A stretch of 64,000 nucleotides of DNA from Pseudomonadota bacterium. Lineage in GTDB: Bacteria > Pseudomonadota > Gammaproteobacteria > Burkholderiales > Burkholderiaceae_C. The translations under genes and the position numbers were made by a program. This document shows positions 8,459 to 15,826 of this stretch, one piece after another (within the stretch, counting starts at the first letter, position 1; the number at the start of each line of letters is the position of its first letter). The stretch covers positions 38,108-102,107 of the forward strand of contig JAEWIF010000017.1 of the NCBI GenBank assembly GCA_023387335.1. Reading direction: 5' to 3'. Under the pieces are notes generated by a model, which did not search any database, was not told where the DNA came from, and saw nothing but the letters and a program-made list of their open reading frames with translations.

Positions 8459-9442
8459 ATGACCACCACCCGACGCACCCTCCTCGCCGTCGCCGGCGCC
8501 GCCCTGCTGGCCACCGGCACCGCCGCCTTCGCGCAAGGCAACTACCCCAGCCAGCCGATCAAGCTGATCGTCCCGTTCGCCCCCGGCGGCTCCACCGATC
8601 TGGCCGCGCGCCTGATCGCCGAGTACGGCGGCCGCGAACTGGGCCAGACCATCGTGGTCGAGAACCGCGCCGGCGCCGGCGGCTCGCTGGGCATGGAGTT
8701 CGTGGCCAAGGCCAGGCCGGACGGCTACACCCTGGGCATGGCCACCGTCAGCACGCACGGCAGCAACCCCGCGGTGTACGGCAGCAAGCTCAAGTACGAC
8801 CCGGTGAAGGACTTCGTGCCGGTCACCAACGTGGCGACGACGCCCAGCGTGTTCGCGATCAACCCCAAGGTGCCCGCCAAGGACATGAAGGAGTTCATCG
8901 CCCTGGCCAAGGCCAACCCGGGCAAGTACAGCTTCGCCTCGCCGGGCGCGGGCTCGCTCGGCCACGCCAACATCGAGCACTTCGCCGCGCTGGCCAAGAT
9001 CAAGCTGCTGCACGTGCCGTACAAGGGCGCCGGCCCCGCGATGAACGACGCCCTGGGCGGCCAGGTCGACGCGATCACCGACAACCTGCCCTCGGCCCTG
9101 TCCAACATCAAGGCGGGCAAGCTGCGTCCGCTGGCGGTGCTGTCCGAGAAGCGCTCGCCCGCCCTGCCCGACGTGCCGACCTACGGCGAACTGGGCTTCC
9201 CCCAGATGGGCGGCGGCGGCTGGTTCGGCGTGGTGGCCCCCGAGGGCACGCCGCCGGAGATCGTCACCAAGCTGAACGCGGCCTTCCACAAGGCCATGAA
9301 GCAGTCCGACTTCATCAAGAAGATGGACGAGTCCGGCGCGTCGCTGATCCCCACCACCCCGGCCGAGTTCGGCAAGCAGATCCAGCAGGCGATGGACCGC
9401 TACCAGCGCGTCTCGCAGATGGCGAACATCCGCAACGACTGA
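8459..9442 (+). CDS. Bug-family periplasmic substrate-binding protein (tripartite tricarboxylate transporter type)
   Basis: 327 aa. The ATG at 8459 gives a typical export signal (MTTTRRTLLAVAGAALL, ending AFAQ) and the mature protein starts YPSQPIKLIVPFAPGGSTD, the Bug-family N-terminal signature; VVENRAGAGGS follows. Bug proteins bind small carboxylates or amides in the periplasm. No TctA/TctB membrane genes are nearby. Ten bases downstream begins an N-formylglutamate amidohydrolase, so the ligand could be a related N-acyl amino acid (inference). Probably controlled by the divergent LysR protein. Confidence 0.93.
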   Translation: MTTTRRTLLAVAGAALLATGTAAFAQGNYPSQPIKLIVPFAPGGSTDLAARLIAEYGGRELGQTIVVENRAGAGGSLGMEFVAKARPDGYTLGMATVSTHGSNPAVYGSKLKYDPVKDFVPVTNVATTPSVFAINPKVPAKDMKEFIALAKANPGKYSFASPGAGSLGHANIEHFAALAKIKLLHVPYKGAGPAMNDALGGQVDAITDNLPSALSNIKAGKLRPLAVLSEKRSPALPDVPTYGELGFPQMGGGGWFGVVAPEGTPPEIVTKLNAAFHKAMKQSDFIKKMDESGASLIPTTPAEFGKQIQQAMDRYQRVSQMANIRND

Positions 9443-9452
9443 TTCCTTCCGG

Positions 9453-10301
9453 ATGGAAACCTTCACCCTGCTGGCGCCGACGGCGCCGGCGGTGCCGCTG
9501 GTGTGCGACTCGCCGCACAGCGGCACCTGGTATCCCGACGACTATCGCCATGCCGTGCCGCGCGACCAGCTGCGGCGCGGCGAGGACACCCACGTGGAGG
9601 CGCTGTGGGAAGCGGTGCCCTCCGTGGGCGGCACGCTGCTGCACGCGCATTTCCCGCGCACCTACATCGACGCCAACCGCACGCTGGAAGACCTGGACCC
9701 CGAGCTGCTCGACGGTCCCTGGCCGACCCCGCTGTCGCCCGGCGAGAAGAGCCGGCTCGGCTTCGGCCTGATCTGGCGCAACCTGCGCGCCGGCGTGCCG
9801 CTCTACGACCGCAAGCTCTCCGTGGCCGAGGTGCAGGCGCGCATCGACCGCTGCTACAAGCCCTACCACGCGGCGCTGGCCGAGCGCATCGAGGACAGCG
9901 TTCGCCGGTTCGGCGGCGTGTGGCACCTGAACCTGCACTCGATGCCCAACGACGCCTACGAGCGGCTGCAGATCAGGAGCCCGCATCCGCTGGCCGACTT
10001 CGTGCTGGGCGACCGCGACGGCACCACCTGCGAGCCGGCGTTCGTCGACCTGGTGGAAAGCAGGCTGCGCGGCTTCGGCTACACGGTGGCGCGCAACGAC
10101 CCGTACAAGGGCGTCCAGCTGATCGAGCGCATCGGCCGGCCGGCGCAGAACCGCCACAGCCTGCAGATCGAGATCCGCCGCCCGCTCTACATGGACGAGG
10201 CCACGCGCGAGCGCCACGACGGCTTCGACGCGCTGCGCAACGACCTCACGGAGCTGTTGCAGGCCATCGCCGAGGACCTGCGCAAGCGCACGGCCCGCTG
10301 A
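9453..10301 (+). CDS. N-formylglutamate amidohydrolase family protein
   Basis: 282 aa. Family features are the N-terminal LVCDSPHSGTWYP motif, the DTHVEALW segment around residue 47, HAHFPRTYIDANR around 66-78, and a C-terminal LQIEIRRPLYMDE. The enzyme family removes formyl groups from N-formyl amino acids such as N-formyl-L-glutamate, the last step of one histidine breakdown route. No hut genes are present here; instead the gene follows a Bug-type binding protein by 10 bp, which suggests uptake and deformylation of an external N-formyl compound (inference). No signal peptide, so cytoplasmic. Confidence 0.88.
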   Translation: METFTLLAPTAPAVPLVCDSPHSGTWYPDDYRHAVPRDQLRRGEDTHVEALWEAVPSVGGTLLHAHFPRTYIDANRTLEDLDPELLDGPWPTPLSPGEKSRLGFGLIWRNLRAGVPLYDRKLSVAEVQARIDRCYKPYHAALAERIEDSVRRFGGVWHLNLHSMPNDAYERLQIRSPHPLADFVLGDRDGTTCEPAFVDLVESRLRGFGYTVARNDPYKGVQLIERIGRPAQNRHSLQIEIRRPLYMDEATRERHDGFDALRNDLTELLQAIAEDLRKRTAR

Positions 10302-10319
10302 GCGCCGCCGCGGCGGCGC
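10302..10319. repeat. 18-bp perfect palindrome after the amidohydrolase gene
   Basis: GCGCCGCCG followed by its exact complement, starting one base after the stop codon. It would fold into a strong hairpin that could slow transcription or protect the mRNA end, but no T-run follows, so it is not called a terminator. Confidence 0.4.
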
Positions 10320-10331
10320 GGGACCCGGGCG

Positions 10332-10337
10332 TACACT
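10332..10337 (+). promoter_or_regulatory. Possible -10 element upstream of the SulP leader ORF
   Basis: TACACT, nine bases before the ATG of the putative leader ORF. If used, transcription would start at or next to that ATG, giving a leaderless message. No clear -35 box. Confidence 0.3.
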
Positions 10338-10345
10338 GGACGCCG

Positions 10346-10477
10346 ATGGCCCCGCCCGCCGCCCTCCCCACGCTGCCGCTCTCGCGGCGCCGGCGGTTCA
10401 TCACCCGGCTGCACCACTGCGGCCCTCCGGAAGCGAATGCCAACCGCCTGGCCTTCCACTTCCGGAGATCCGCTTGA
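10346..10477 (+). CDS. Putative 43-aa upstream ORF (leader peptide) of the SulP transporter
   Basis: Short ORF with an Arg-rich centre (LSRRRRFITRLHHCG) and its TGA stop overlapping the TTG start of the SulP gene by 3 bases (TTGA). It has no ribosome site of its own but a -10-like TACACT sits where a leaderless start would be expected. The SulP ribosome site (GGAG) lies inside the ORF. It may couple translation of the transporter to peptide synthesis. No family recognised; could be chance. Confidence 0.3.
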   Translation: MAPPAALPTLPLSRRRRFITRLHHCGPPEANANRLAFHFRRSA

Positions 10478-12126
10478 TTCCCTCCCTCTCCTTCCGTCCC
10501 CGCCTGTTCGACGCCGTGCGCGGCTACGACCGCGACCGCTTCCTGCGCGACCTGGGCGCCGGCCTCACCGTCGGCGTCGTCGCCCTTCCCCTGGCCATGG
10601 CGTTCGCCATCGCCTCCGGCCTGCCGCCCGCCGCCGGGCTGTGGACGGCCATCATCGCGGGGCTGCTGGTCGCGCTGCTCGGCGGCTCCAACGTGCAGAT
10701 CGGCGGCCCGGCCGGCGCGTTCATCGTGATCGTGTACGGGATCATCGAGCGCTACGGCGTGGCCAACCTGCTGATCGCCACCGCCTGCGCCGGCGTGCTG
10801 CTGTTCGTGCTGGGCCTGCTGCGCCTGGGCTCGCTGGTGCGCTACGTGCCGGTGAGCATCGTGATCGGCTTCACCAACGGCATCGCGGTGCTGATCGCCA
10901 TGTCGCAGCTGAAGGACTGGCTGGGGCTGAGCGTGGCGAAGATGCCGGCCGACTTCTTCGCGCAACTGCACGTGCTGGGCGGGAACCTGCACAGCTTCAG
11001 CCCGCACGCTTTCGCCCTGGGCAGCGCCTGCCTGCTCGGCCTGTTCCTCTGGCCCCGGCTGTGGGGCGCGAGTTCGCCGGTGGCGCAGGCGCTGGACCTG
11101 CCCGGCCTCCGCCGCGCCGCGCAGGTGGGCGCCCGCGTGCCCGGCCCCATCGTCGCCCTGGTCACGCTCACGGCACTGGCGGTGGCGCTGAAGCTGCCCG
11201 TCGAGACCATCGGCAGCCGCTTCGGCGGCATCCCTGCGGGGTTGCCGGCGTTCACGCTGCCTGAGTTCTCGTGGGAGACGGTCAAGCAGCTGGTCGCGCC
11301 CACGCTCACCATCGCGATGCTGGGCGCCATCGAGTCGCTGCTGTGCGCGCGCGTGGCCGACCAGGTGAGCGGCCTGCCGCGCCACGATCCCAACCAGGAA
11401 CTGATGGCCCAGGGCGTGGCCAACGTGGTGGCGCCGTTCTTCGGCGGCATGCCGGCCACCGGCACCATCGCGCGCACGGTCACCAACATCCGCTCGGGCG
11501 GCACCACGCCGGTGGCGGGCGTGGTGCATGCGCTCACGGTGGCCGTGCTGGTGCTGGCCGCGGCGCCGCTGGCGCTGCACGTGCCGCTGGCGGTGCTGGC
11601 CGGCATCCTGCTGTTCGTCGCCTGGAACATGGGCGAGTGGCGCGAGTTCGCGCACCTGCGGCTCTACAGCGTGCACTACCGGATGCTGATGCTGGGCACG
11701 TTCTTCCTGACGGTGGTGTTCGACCTCACGGTGGCGCTGCAGGTTGGCCTGGTGGCCGCCTGCGCTCTGTTCATCCGGCGCATGAGCTCGCTGTTCCAGG
11801 TGGAGGCTGTGGCGGCCGAAGGAACGCAGCTTCGATTCCGGCTCTACGGATCGCTGTTCTTCGGCGCCGTCGCGCGCATCGACAGCGTGGTGCAGGCGGT
11901 CGAGAACGGACCCGAAGCGCCCGAGGTCGTGCTCGACGCCTTGCAGCTGGTGCACCTGGACACGTCCGGCCTGGACGCGCTGCGCCAGCTGCACAAGGTG
12001 GTGCTGCTGCGCGGGGGCACGCTGCGGCTGGAGAACCTGCAGGAGCAGCCGCGCGAGGTGATCGAGCGCGCCGGCTTCCACATGGAGCTGGCCCGGCACC
12101 AGCCCTCGCCTGAAGTGGCGGTCTAG
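10474..12126 (+). CDS. SulP-family anion transporter with STAS domain
   Basis: 550 aa. The start is a TTG with GGAG seven bases upstream. The N-terminal membrane part has about a dozen hydrophobic segments with the SulP signature (LPLAMAFAIASGLPPAAGLWTAI, here residues 33 on) and GPAGAF around 78. The last 100 residues form a STAS domain (VVLDALQLVHLDTSGLDAL). SulP proteins carry sulfate, bicarbonate or other anions across the inner membrane. The substrate cannot be read from sequence. A possible coupled leader ORF precedes it. Confidence 0.93.
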   Translation: MIPSLSFRPRLFDAVRGYDRDRFLRDLGAGLTVGVVALPLAMAFAIASGLPPAAGLWTAIIAGLLVALLGGSNVQIGGPAGAFIVIVYGIIERYGVANLLIATACAGVLLFVLGLLRLGSLVRYVPVSIVIGFTNGIAVLIAMSQLKDWLGLSVAKMPADFFAQLHVLGGNLHSFSPHAFALGSACLLGLFLWPRLWGASSPVAQALDLPGLRRAAQVGARVPGPIVALVTLTALAVALKLPVETIGSRFGGIPAGLPAFTLPEFSWETVKQLVAPTLTIAMLGAIESLLCARVADQVSGLPRHDPNQELMAQGVANVVAPFFGGMPATGTIARTVTNIRSGGTTPVAGVVHALTVAVLVLAAAPLALHVPLAVLAGILLFVAWNMGEWREFAHLRLYSVHYRMLMLGTFFLTVVFDLTVALQVGLVAACALFIRRMSSLFQVEAVAAEGTQLRFRLYGSLFFGAVARIDSVVQAVENGPEAPEVVLDALQLVHLDTSGLDALRQLHKVVLLRGGTLRLENLQEQPREVIERAGFHMELARHQPSPEVAV

Positions 12127-12136
12127 CGGGCGAAAC

Positions 12137-13108
12137 TCAGGCCGCGCGCGCCTTCGGCAGGCAGCCGTCCGCGGCGGCCGCGTCCAGCAGCACCTGCTCC
12201 ACCATGGCGGCGCTCTCGTGGACCGACCGCACGATGCCGGGCAGCAGGGGCGCGGTGCTTCCCGTCGCGCGCAGCAGGCCGGCGGCGAGCGCCACCATGG
12301 CCGACTCGCGGCCCAGCACGTGCACGCGGACCGGGTCGACGGCGTCGTCCAGCAGCGGCCGCACCGCGTCGACCATGCGCGCGCAGCGGCTCTCCTGGTT
12401 GCCCGGCAGCAGCACGACCTCGCGCACCGCGGGCAGTCCGTCGCGCACCAGCGGGTGGCCGAGGCCGCGCCGGGACAGCACCTGCGCGCGCACGGCGCAA
12501 TCGTGTCCGAGGTCCAGGTCGGCGTACGCGGCGCCGCTGTCGAACTGCGTCAGGTCCGAATCGGCGAAGCGCTGGTACACCACCTCGGCGTGCTTGCGGT
12601 GCGCCACGCGGCGCAGCAGGTCGATGCCGTCGTGCTCGAGCGCGCTGGCGATCACGACGCGGCTGCACGGCGGCGAGGCGGCCGGCGCGGACAGTTCGTG
12701 CCACAGGCGCGAAGGTTCGGCCGCCGGCGCGTGGACCACCGCCAGCGCGGCGAGGTGGCGCGCCAGCTCCTGCGGGGCTTCGGGGCGGAACACCGAGGCG
12801 ATGTGCAGCGGCTGCCGCAGCGTCGGTCGGCCCGGGCTGCGATGCAGCAGGCGGAACGCATCCTGCTGGGGCAGCCGCTGCATCCGCCGCCACGCGGATT
12901 CCACCGCGCGGGGCGGCCCTTCGATCCAGTGGATGAGCCACTGCGCGCGGTGCAGCACCGCGATCCGCACGTCGCGCGCGAGCGCGGCGCGCAGCAACCG
13001 CCGGCGCAGGCCCAGCAGGTGGTCGAGCGGCGAACCTCGGGAGGACCAGAAACTCGCGCCCACGAGGCGCAGGCAGGGAGGATGCCCCGGCAGGACGTCG
13101 TACAACAT
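12137..13108 (-). CDS. BLUF-like domain protein lacking the flavin-binding residues, with an unrecognised C-terminal domain
   Basis: 323 aa. The first 110 residues follow the BLUF pattern: a strand LRLVGAS, a helix, then VLHRAQWLIHWIEGPPRAV, which lines up with the FLQxIEG part of BLUF sensors. The photoactive Tyr (here Gly17) and Gln (here His60) are replaced, so light sensing through flavin is unlikely. The second half (about 150-320) begins RVVIASALEHDGIDLL and I do not recognise it. No signal peptide or membrane segment. It is divergent from a LysR gene across a 183-bp gap. The BLUF relationship is my reading of the pattern and needs a profile search. Confidence 0.6.
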   Translation of the reverse strand: MLYDVLPGHPPCLRLVGASFWSSRGSPLDHLLGLRRRLLRAALARDVRIAVLHRAQWLIHWIEGPPRAVESAWRRMQRLPQQDAFRLLHRSPGRPTLRQPLHIASVFRPEAPQELARHLAALAVVHAPAAEPSRLWHELSAPAASPPCSRVVIASALEHDGIDLLRRVAHRKHAEVVYQRFADSDLTQFDSGAAYADLDLGHDCAVRAQVLSRRGLGHPLVRDGLPAVREVVLLPGNQESRCARMVDAVRPLLDDAVDPVRVHVLGRESAMVALAAGLLRATGSTAPLLPGIVRSVHESAAMVEQVLLDAAAADGCLPKARAA

Positions 13109-13291
13109 GGCGGAAACGGAGAAGCGGGAAGTGGGGGCGCCGGCGGCGGCGCTTCCGCTGGATCGGGGTGACGGCGTTGTCGGCCCCCGGGCGGCCTCGC
13201 GTGGCGAAGGGCGTTATTACGCTTCAACGCGCATCGGAGCGTCCAATGCATTGTTGACATCGGCCCAATGCGCGCCCAGCATCGTGCGGCC

Positions 13292-14200
13292 ATGGTCGAA
13301 CTGAAGCGATGGACGCACCTGGTCGCCCTCGCCGAGGAGCGCCATTTCGCGCGCGCGGCGGAGCGGGTCCACCTGAGCCAGCCCGCCTTCAGCCGCAGCA
13401 TCCAGCTGCTGGAAAACCAGGTCGGCATGCAGCTGTTCGACCGCGACTCGGGCACCGTCAAGCCCACGCCCGCCGGCCTGTTCCTGGTCGATCGCGCGCG
13501 CCGCCTGCTGTTCGATGCGCGCAGCCTGCAGCGCGACACCGAGTTCTATCGCGACAGCAGGCTGGGCGACACCGCCTTCGGCGCCGGCCCGCTGCCCGCC
13601 GCCACGCTGATGCCGCGGGCGCTGGTCGAACTGCGGAACGAATACCCCGGCGTGAACCTGCGGCTGGAGATCGGCAACTGGTCGCTCCTGTGCGAGCGCC
13701 TGCTGGACGAGGACCTCGAGTTCCTGGTCAACGACGCGCGCGACCTCAAGCCCGATCCCCGGCTGGAGATGACGCCGCTCGGCCGGCAGCAGGCGAAGGT
13801 GTTCGCGCGAGCCGGGCATCCGCTCGCCGGCCGGCCCTGCACGCTGGCGCAGGCCTGGCAGTACGGCATCGCGTCGCCGAAATGGCCGCAGCCGCTGCAG
13901 GCCCTGGTGGCCCGCCTGGTCGGGGAGCCGGCCGGCGCGTCGCCGGTGCCGGCGATCGAGTGCGACGACTTCAGCCTGCTTCGGCAGCTGGCCCTGGCGA
14001 CCGACACGCTCGTCGGGGCTTCCGAAGCCACCTACCGCGCCGACATCGACGCCGGCGTGCTGGTGCGGCTGGACGTGCAGGACCTGCCGGAGGTGCCGTC
14101 CGACATGAGCATCGTGCAGCTGGCCAACCGCACGCCCTCGCCGATGGCCGAGCGCGCCATCGGTTGCGTGCAGAAGATCGCGCGGGAAGTGAACGCCTAG
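13292..14200 (+). CDS. LysR-family transcriptional regulator
   Basis: 302 aa from the ATG at MVELKRWTHLVAL; an ATG eight codons earlier is less likely. The winged helix-turn-helix has the usual HFARAAERVHLSQPAFSRSIQLLE segment (about 20-43), then an effector-binding domain. It faces the BLUF-like gene across a shared upstream region that contains a TTGACA string at 13254. Neither gene downstream nor upstream identifies a pathway, so target and ligand are unknown. Confidence 0.9.
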   Translation: MVELKRWTHLVALAEERHFARAAERVHLSQPAFSRSIQLLENQVGMQLFDRDSGTVKPTPAGLFLVDRARRLLFDARSLQRDTEFYRDSRLGDTAFGAGPLPAATLMPRALVELRNEYPGVNLRLEIGNWSLLCERLLDEDLEFLVNDARDLKPDPRLEMTPLGRQQAKVFARAGHPLAGRPCTLAQAWQYGIASPKWPQPLQALVARLVGEPAGASPVPAIECDDFSLLRQLALATDTLVGASEATYRADIDAGVLVRLDVQDLPEVPSDMSIVQLANRTPSPMAERAIGCVQKIAREVNA

Positions 14201-14697
14201 CGGCTGGGGCCGCCCCGGTTCTCCGGAGCTTCGGGGTCCGGCCCGGAGGACGTCCGCACGACCTTCATGTCGGGATCGAACCAGACGGTGAACATCATCG
14301 AGGTGCCGGGCGGCTGCATGTAGCGCCAGTCCCAGGCCTCTTCCTTCTTCAGCGCGTACGGCGTCCGCTTTGCCGGCTTGCCCAGCATGCGCCGCACTTC
14401 CTCCATCCTCATCCCCGGCTGGACCCTGGCGAAGGTGGTGGGCGTGAGCACCTGGCGCAGCGCGGTCATCTTGCCGTCCGCGCCGATGGTGATCATGTAG
14501 TTCTGGTGGCCGGACGGATTGCGGTTGTATTCCAGCGTGTGGGCGCCGCCCGCCTCGTCCCAGACGTTCTCCGGCGCGCCGAACTGGGCCCGCACGTCCG
14601 CCTCGGTGGACACGCCCTCCTCGAGCTTTTCGATGCGCCGCTGGTCGCAGCCGACGAGCGCGGCCAGGGCCGCGAGGATTCCACTGACGAGCCCCAT
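14197..14697 (-). CDS. BamE/OmlA-like outer-membrane lipoprotein
   Basis: 166 aa. A short signal ends in the lipobox LVGC (Cys17). The mature part has two repeats of the SmpA/BamE pattern: GVSTEADVRAQFGAPENVW and GMRMEEVRRMLGKPAKR, each a helix followed by a glycine-proline turn. Proteins of this type sit in the outer membrane periplasmic face; BamE itself helps the beta-barrel assembly machine. This copy has a Pro/Gly tail and is not next to bam or fur genes, so it is a BamE-like paralogue and not necessarily BamE. Converges on the LysR gene with a 4-bp overlap. Confidence 0.75.
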   Translation of the reverse strand: MGLVSGILAALAALVGCDQRRIEKLEEGVSTEADVRAQFGAPENVWDEAGGAHTLEYNRNPSGHQNYMITIGADGKMTALRQVLTPTTFARVQPGMRMEEVRRMLGKPAKRTPYALKKEEAWDWRYMQPPGTSMMFTVWFDPDMKVVRTSSGPDPEAPENRGGPSR

Positions 14698-14710
14698 GGA
14701 CCACCGTAGG

Positions 14711-14716
14711 TAAAAT
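14711..14716 (+). promoter_or_regulatory. Possible -10 element for DUF3460-scpA-nadB
   Basis: TAAAAT followed by CGACG, 24 bases before the DUF3460 ATG, same form as the one before metG. The -35 is unclear; CTGACG lies 21 bases upstream, longer than usual spacing. Confidence 0.35.
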
Positions 14717-14739
14717 CGACGACTCACCCGACCGAGTCT

Positions 14740-14970
14740 ATGTCCAAGTTGCTCCGCATCTTCCGCCGGCCGGACTACAAGTCCGACGTTACCCAGTTCA
14801 TCGAGCAGCTGAAGGCGCAGCGCCCCGACATCGAAGCCCAGCAGCGCGCCGGCCGCGCCATCTGGTGGGACAAGCACATCGACCGCGACGCCCTGGGCGA
14901 GTGGAAGAAGGCCCGGGTGCCGCAGAAACCGTACGTGTACGGCAGCGGCGGCGACGACAACCGCACCTGA
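14740..14970 (+). CDS. DUF3460 family protein
   Basis: 76 aa with the family pattern FRRPDYKSDVTQFIEQLK, a central WWDK, and RVPQKPYVYG at the C-terminus. DUF3460 is a small cytoplasmic protein typical of Burkholderiales and is usually encoded just before scpA, as here with a 1-bp gap. Function unknown; the tight coupling to scpA suggests a link to chromosome condensation or simply a shared transcript. Confidence 0.88.
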   Translation: MSKLLRIFRRPDYKSDVTQFIEQLKAQRPDIEAQQRAGRAIWWDKHIDRDALGEWKKARVPQKPYVYGSGGDDNRT

Positions 14971-14971
14971 C

Positions 14972-15826
14972 GTGAACGACAGCGAACAGGCCAGCCTGCC
15001 CGAGCCCGTTTCGCCGGAGCTCACGGGCATGCCCGACGTGGTGGACCAGGTCGCACTGGCGCGGCTGTACGGCGAACCGCTGTTCGCCATGCCCACCGAC
15101 CTGTACATCCCGCCGGATGCGCTGGAGGTGTTCCTCGAGGCCTTCGAAGGCCCGCTGGACCTGCTGCTCTACCTCATCCGCAAGCAGAACTTCAACATCC
15201 TCGACATCCCGATGGCGGCCGTCACCCGCCAGTACCTGGTGTACGTCGAGGAGATCCGCTCGCGCAACCTGGAGCTGGCGGCCGAATACCTGCTGATGGC
15301 CGCGATGCTGATCGAGATCAAGTCGCGCATGCTGCTGCCGCCCAAGAAGGTGGCCGAGGGGCAGGAACCCGAAGACCCGCGCGCGGAGCTGGTGCGCCGC
15401 CTGCTCGAATACGAGCAGATGAAGATGGCCGCCGCCCGCCTGAACGAGGTGCCGCAGGTCGGCCGCGACGTGCTGCGCGCGCAGGTCTACATCGAGCAGT
15501 CGCTGCAGCCGCGCTTCCCCGACGTGCACGTGGTCGACCTGCAGGAAGCCTGGCGCGACATCCTCAAGCGCGCCAAGCTGGTCCAGCACCACAGGATCAC
15601 GCGCGAGGAGCTCTCGGTGCGCGAGCACATGAGCATCGTCCTGCGCAAGCTGCAGGGCCGCAAGTTCGTGGAGTTCGAGAACCTGTTCGACACCACGCGC
15701 GGCATGCCGGTGCTCATCGTCACCTTCATCGCGATGCTCGAACTGGCCAAGGAAACCCTCATCGAGGTGACGCAGGCCGAGGCCTTCGCCCCCATCTACG
15801 TGCGCCTGGCGTACTCGCCGGCGTGA
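14972..15826 (+). CDS. scpA: Segregation and condensation protein A
   Basis: 284 aa from a GTG start one base after the DUF3460 stop. The kleisin N-terminal motif FEGPLDLLLYLIRKQNFNILDI begins at about residue 54 and the AAEYLLMAAMLIEIKSRMLLP helix follows; a C-terminal winged helix ends the protein. ScpA bridges the SMC dimer with ScpB in the condensin complex that organises the chromosome. scpB and smc are not in the window. The stop overlaps the start of nadB (TGATG). Confidence 0.95.
   Translation: MNDSEQASLPEPVSPELTGMPDVVDQVALARLYGEPLFAMPTDLYIPPDALEVFLEAFEGPLDLLLYLIRKQNFNILDIPMAAVTRQYLVYVEEIRSRNLELAAEYLLMAAMLIEIKSRMLLPPKKVAEGQEPEDPRAELVRRLLEYEQMKMAAARLNEVPQVGRDVLRAQVYIEQSLQPRFPDVHVVDLQEAWRDILKRAKLVQHHRITREELSVREHMSIVLRKLQGRKFVEFENLFDTTRGMPVLIVTFIAMLELAKETLIEVTQAEAFAPIYVRLAYSPA

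Noticed and set aside
10302..10319. Intrinsic terminator after the amidohydrolase
   Set aside because: Strong palindrome but no T-tract on either side.
12137..12660. A Ras-like or Mgl-type GTPase domain in the C-terminal half of the BLUF-like protein
   Set aside because: I looked for a P-loop and an NKxD-type motif and saw neither; only a vague strand-helix pattern remains.
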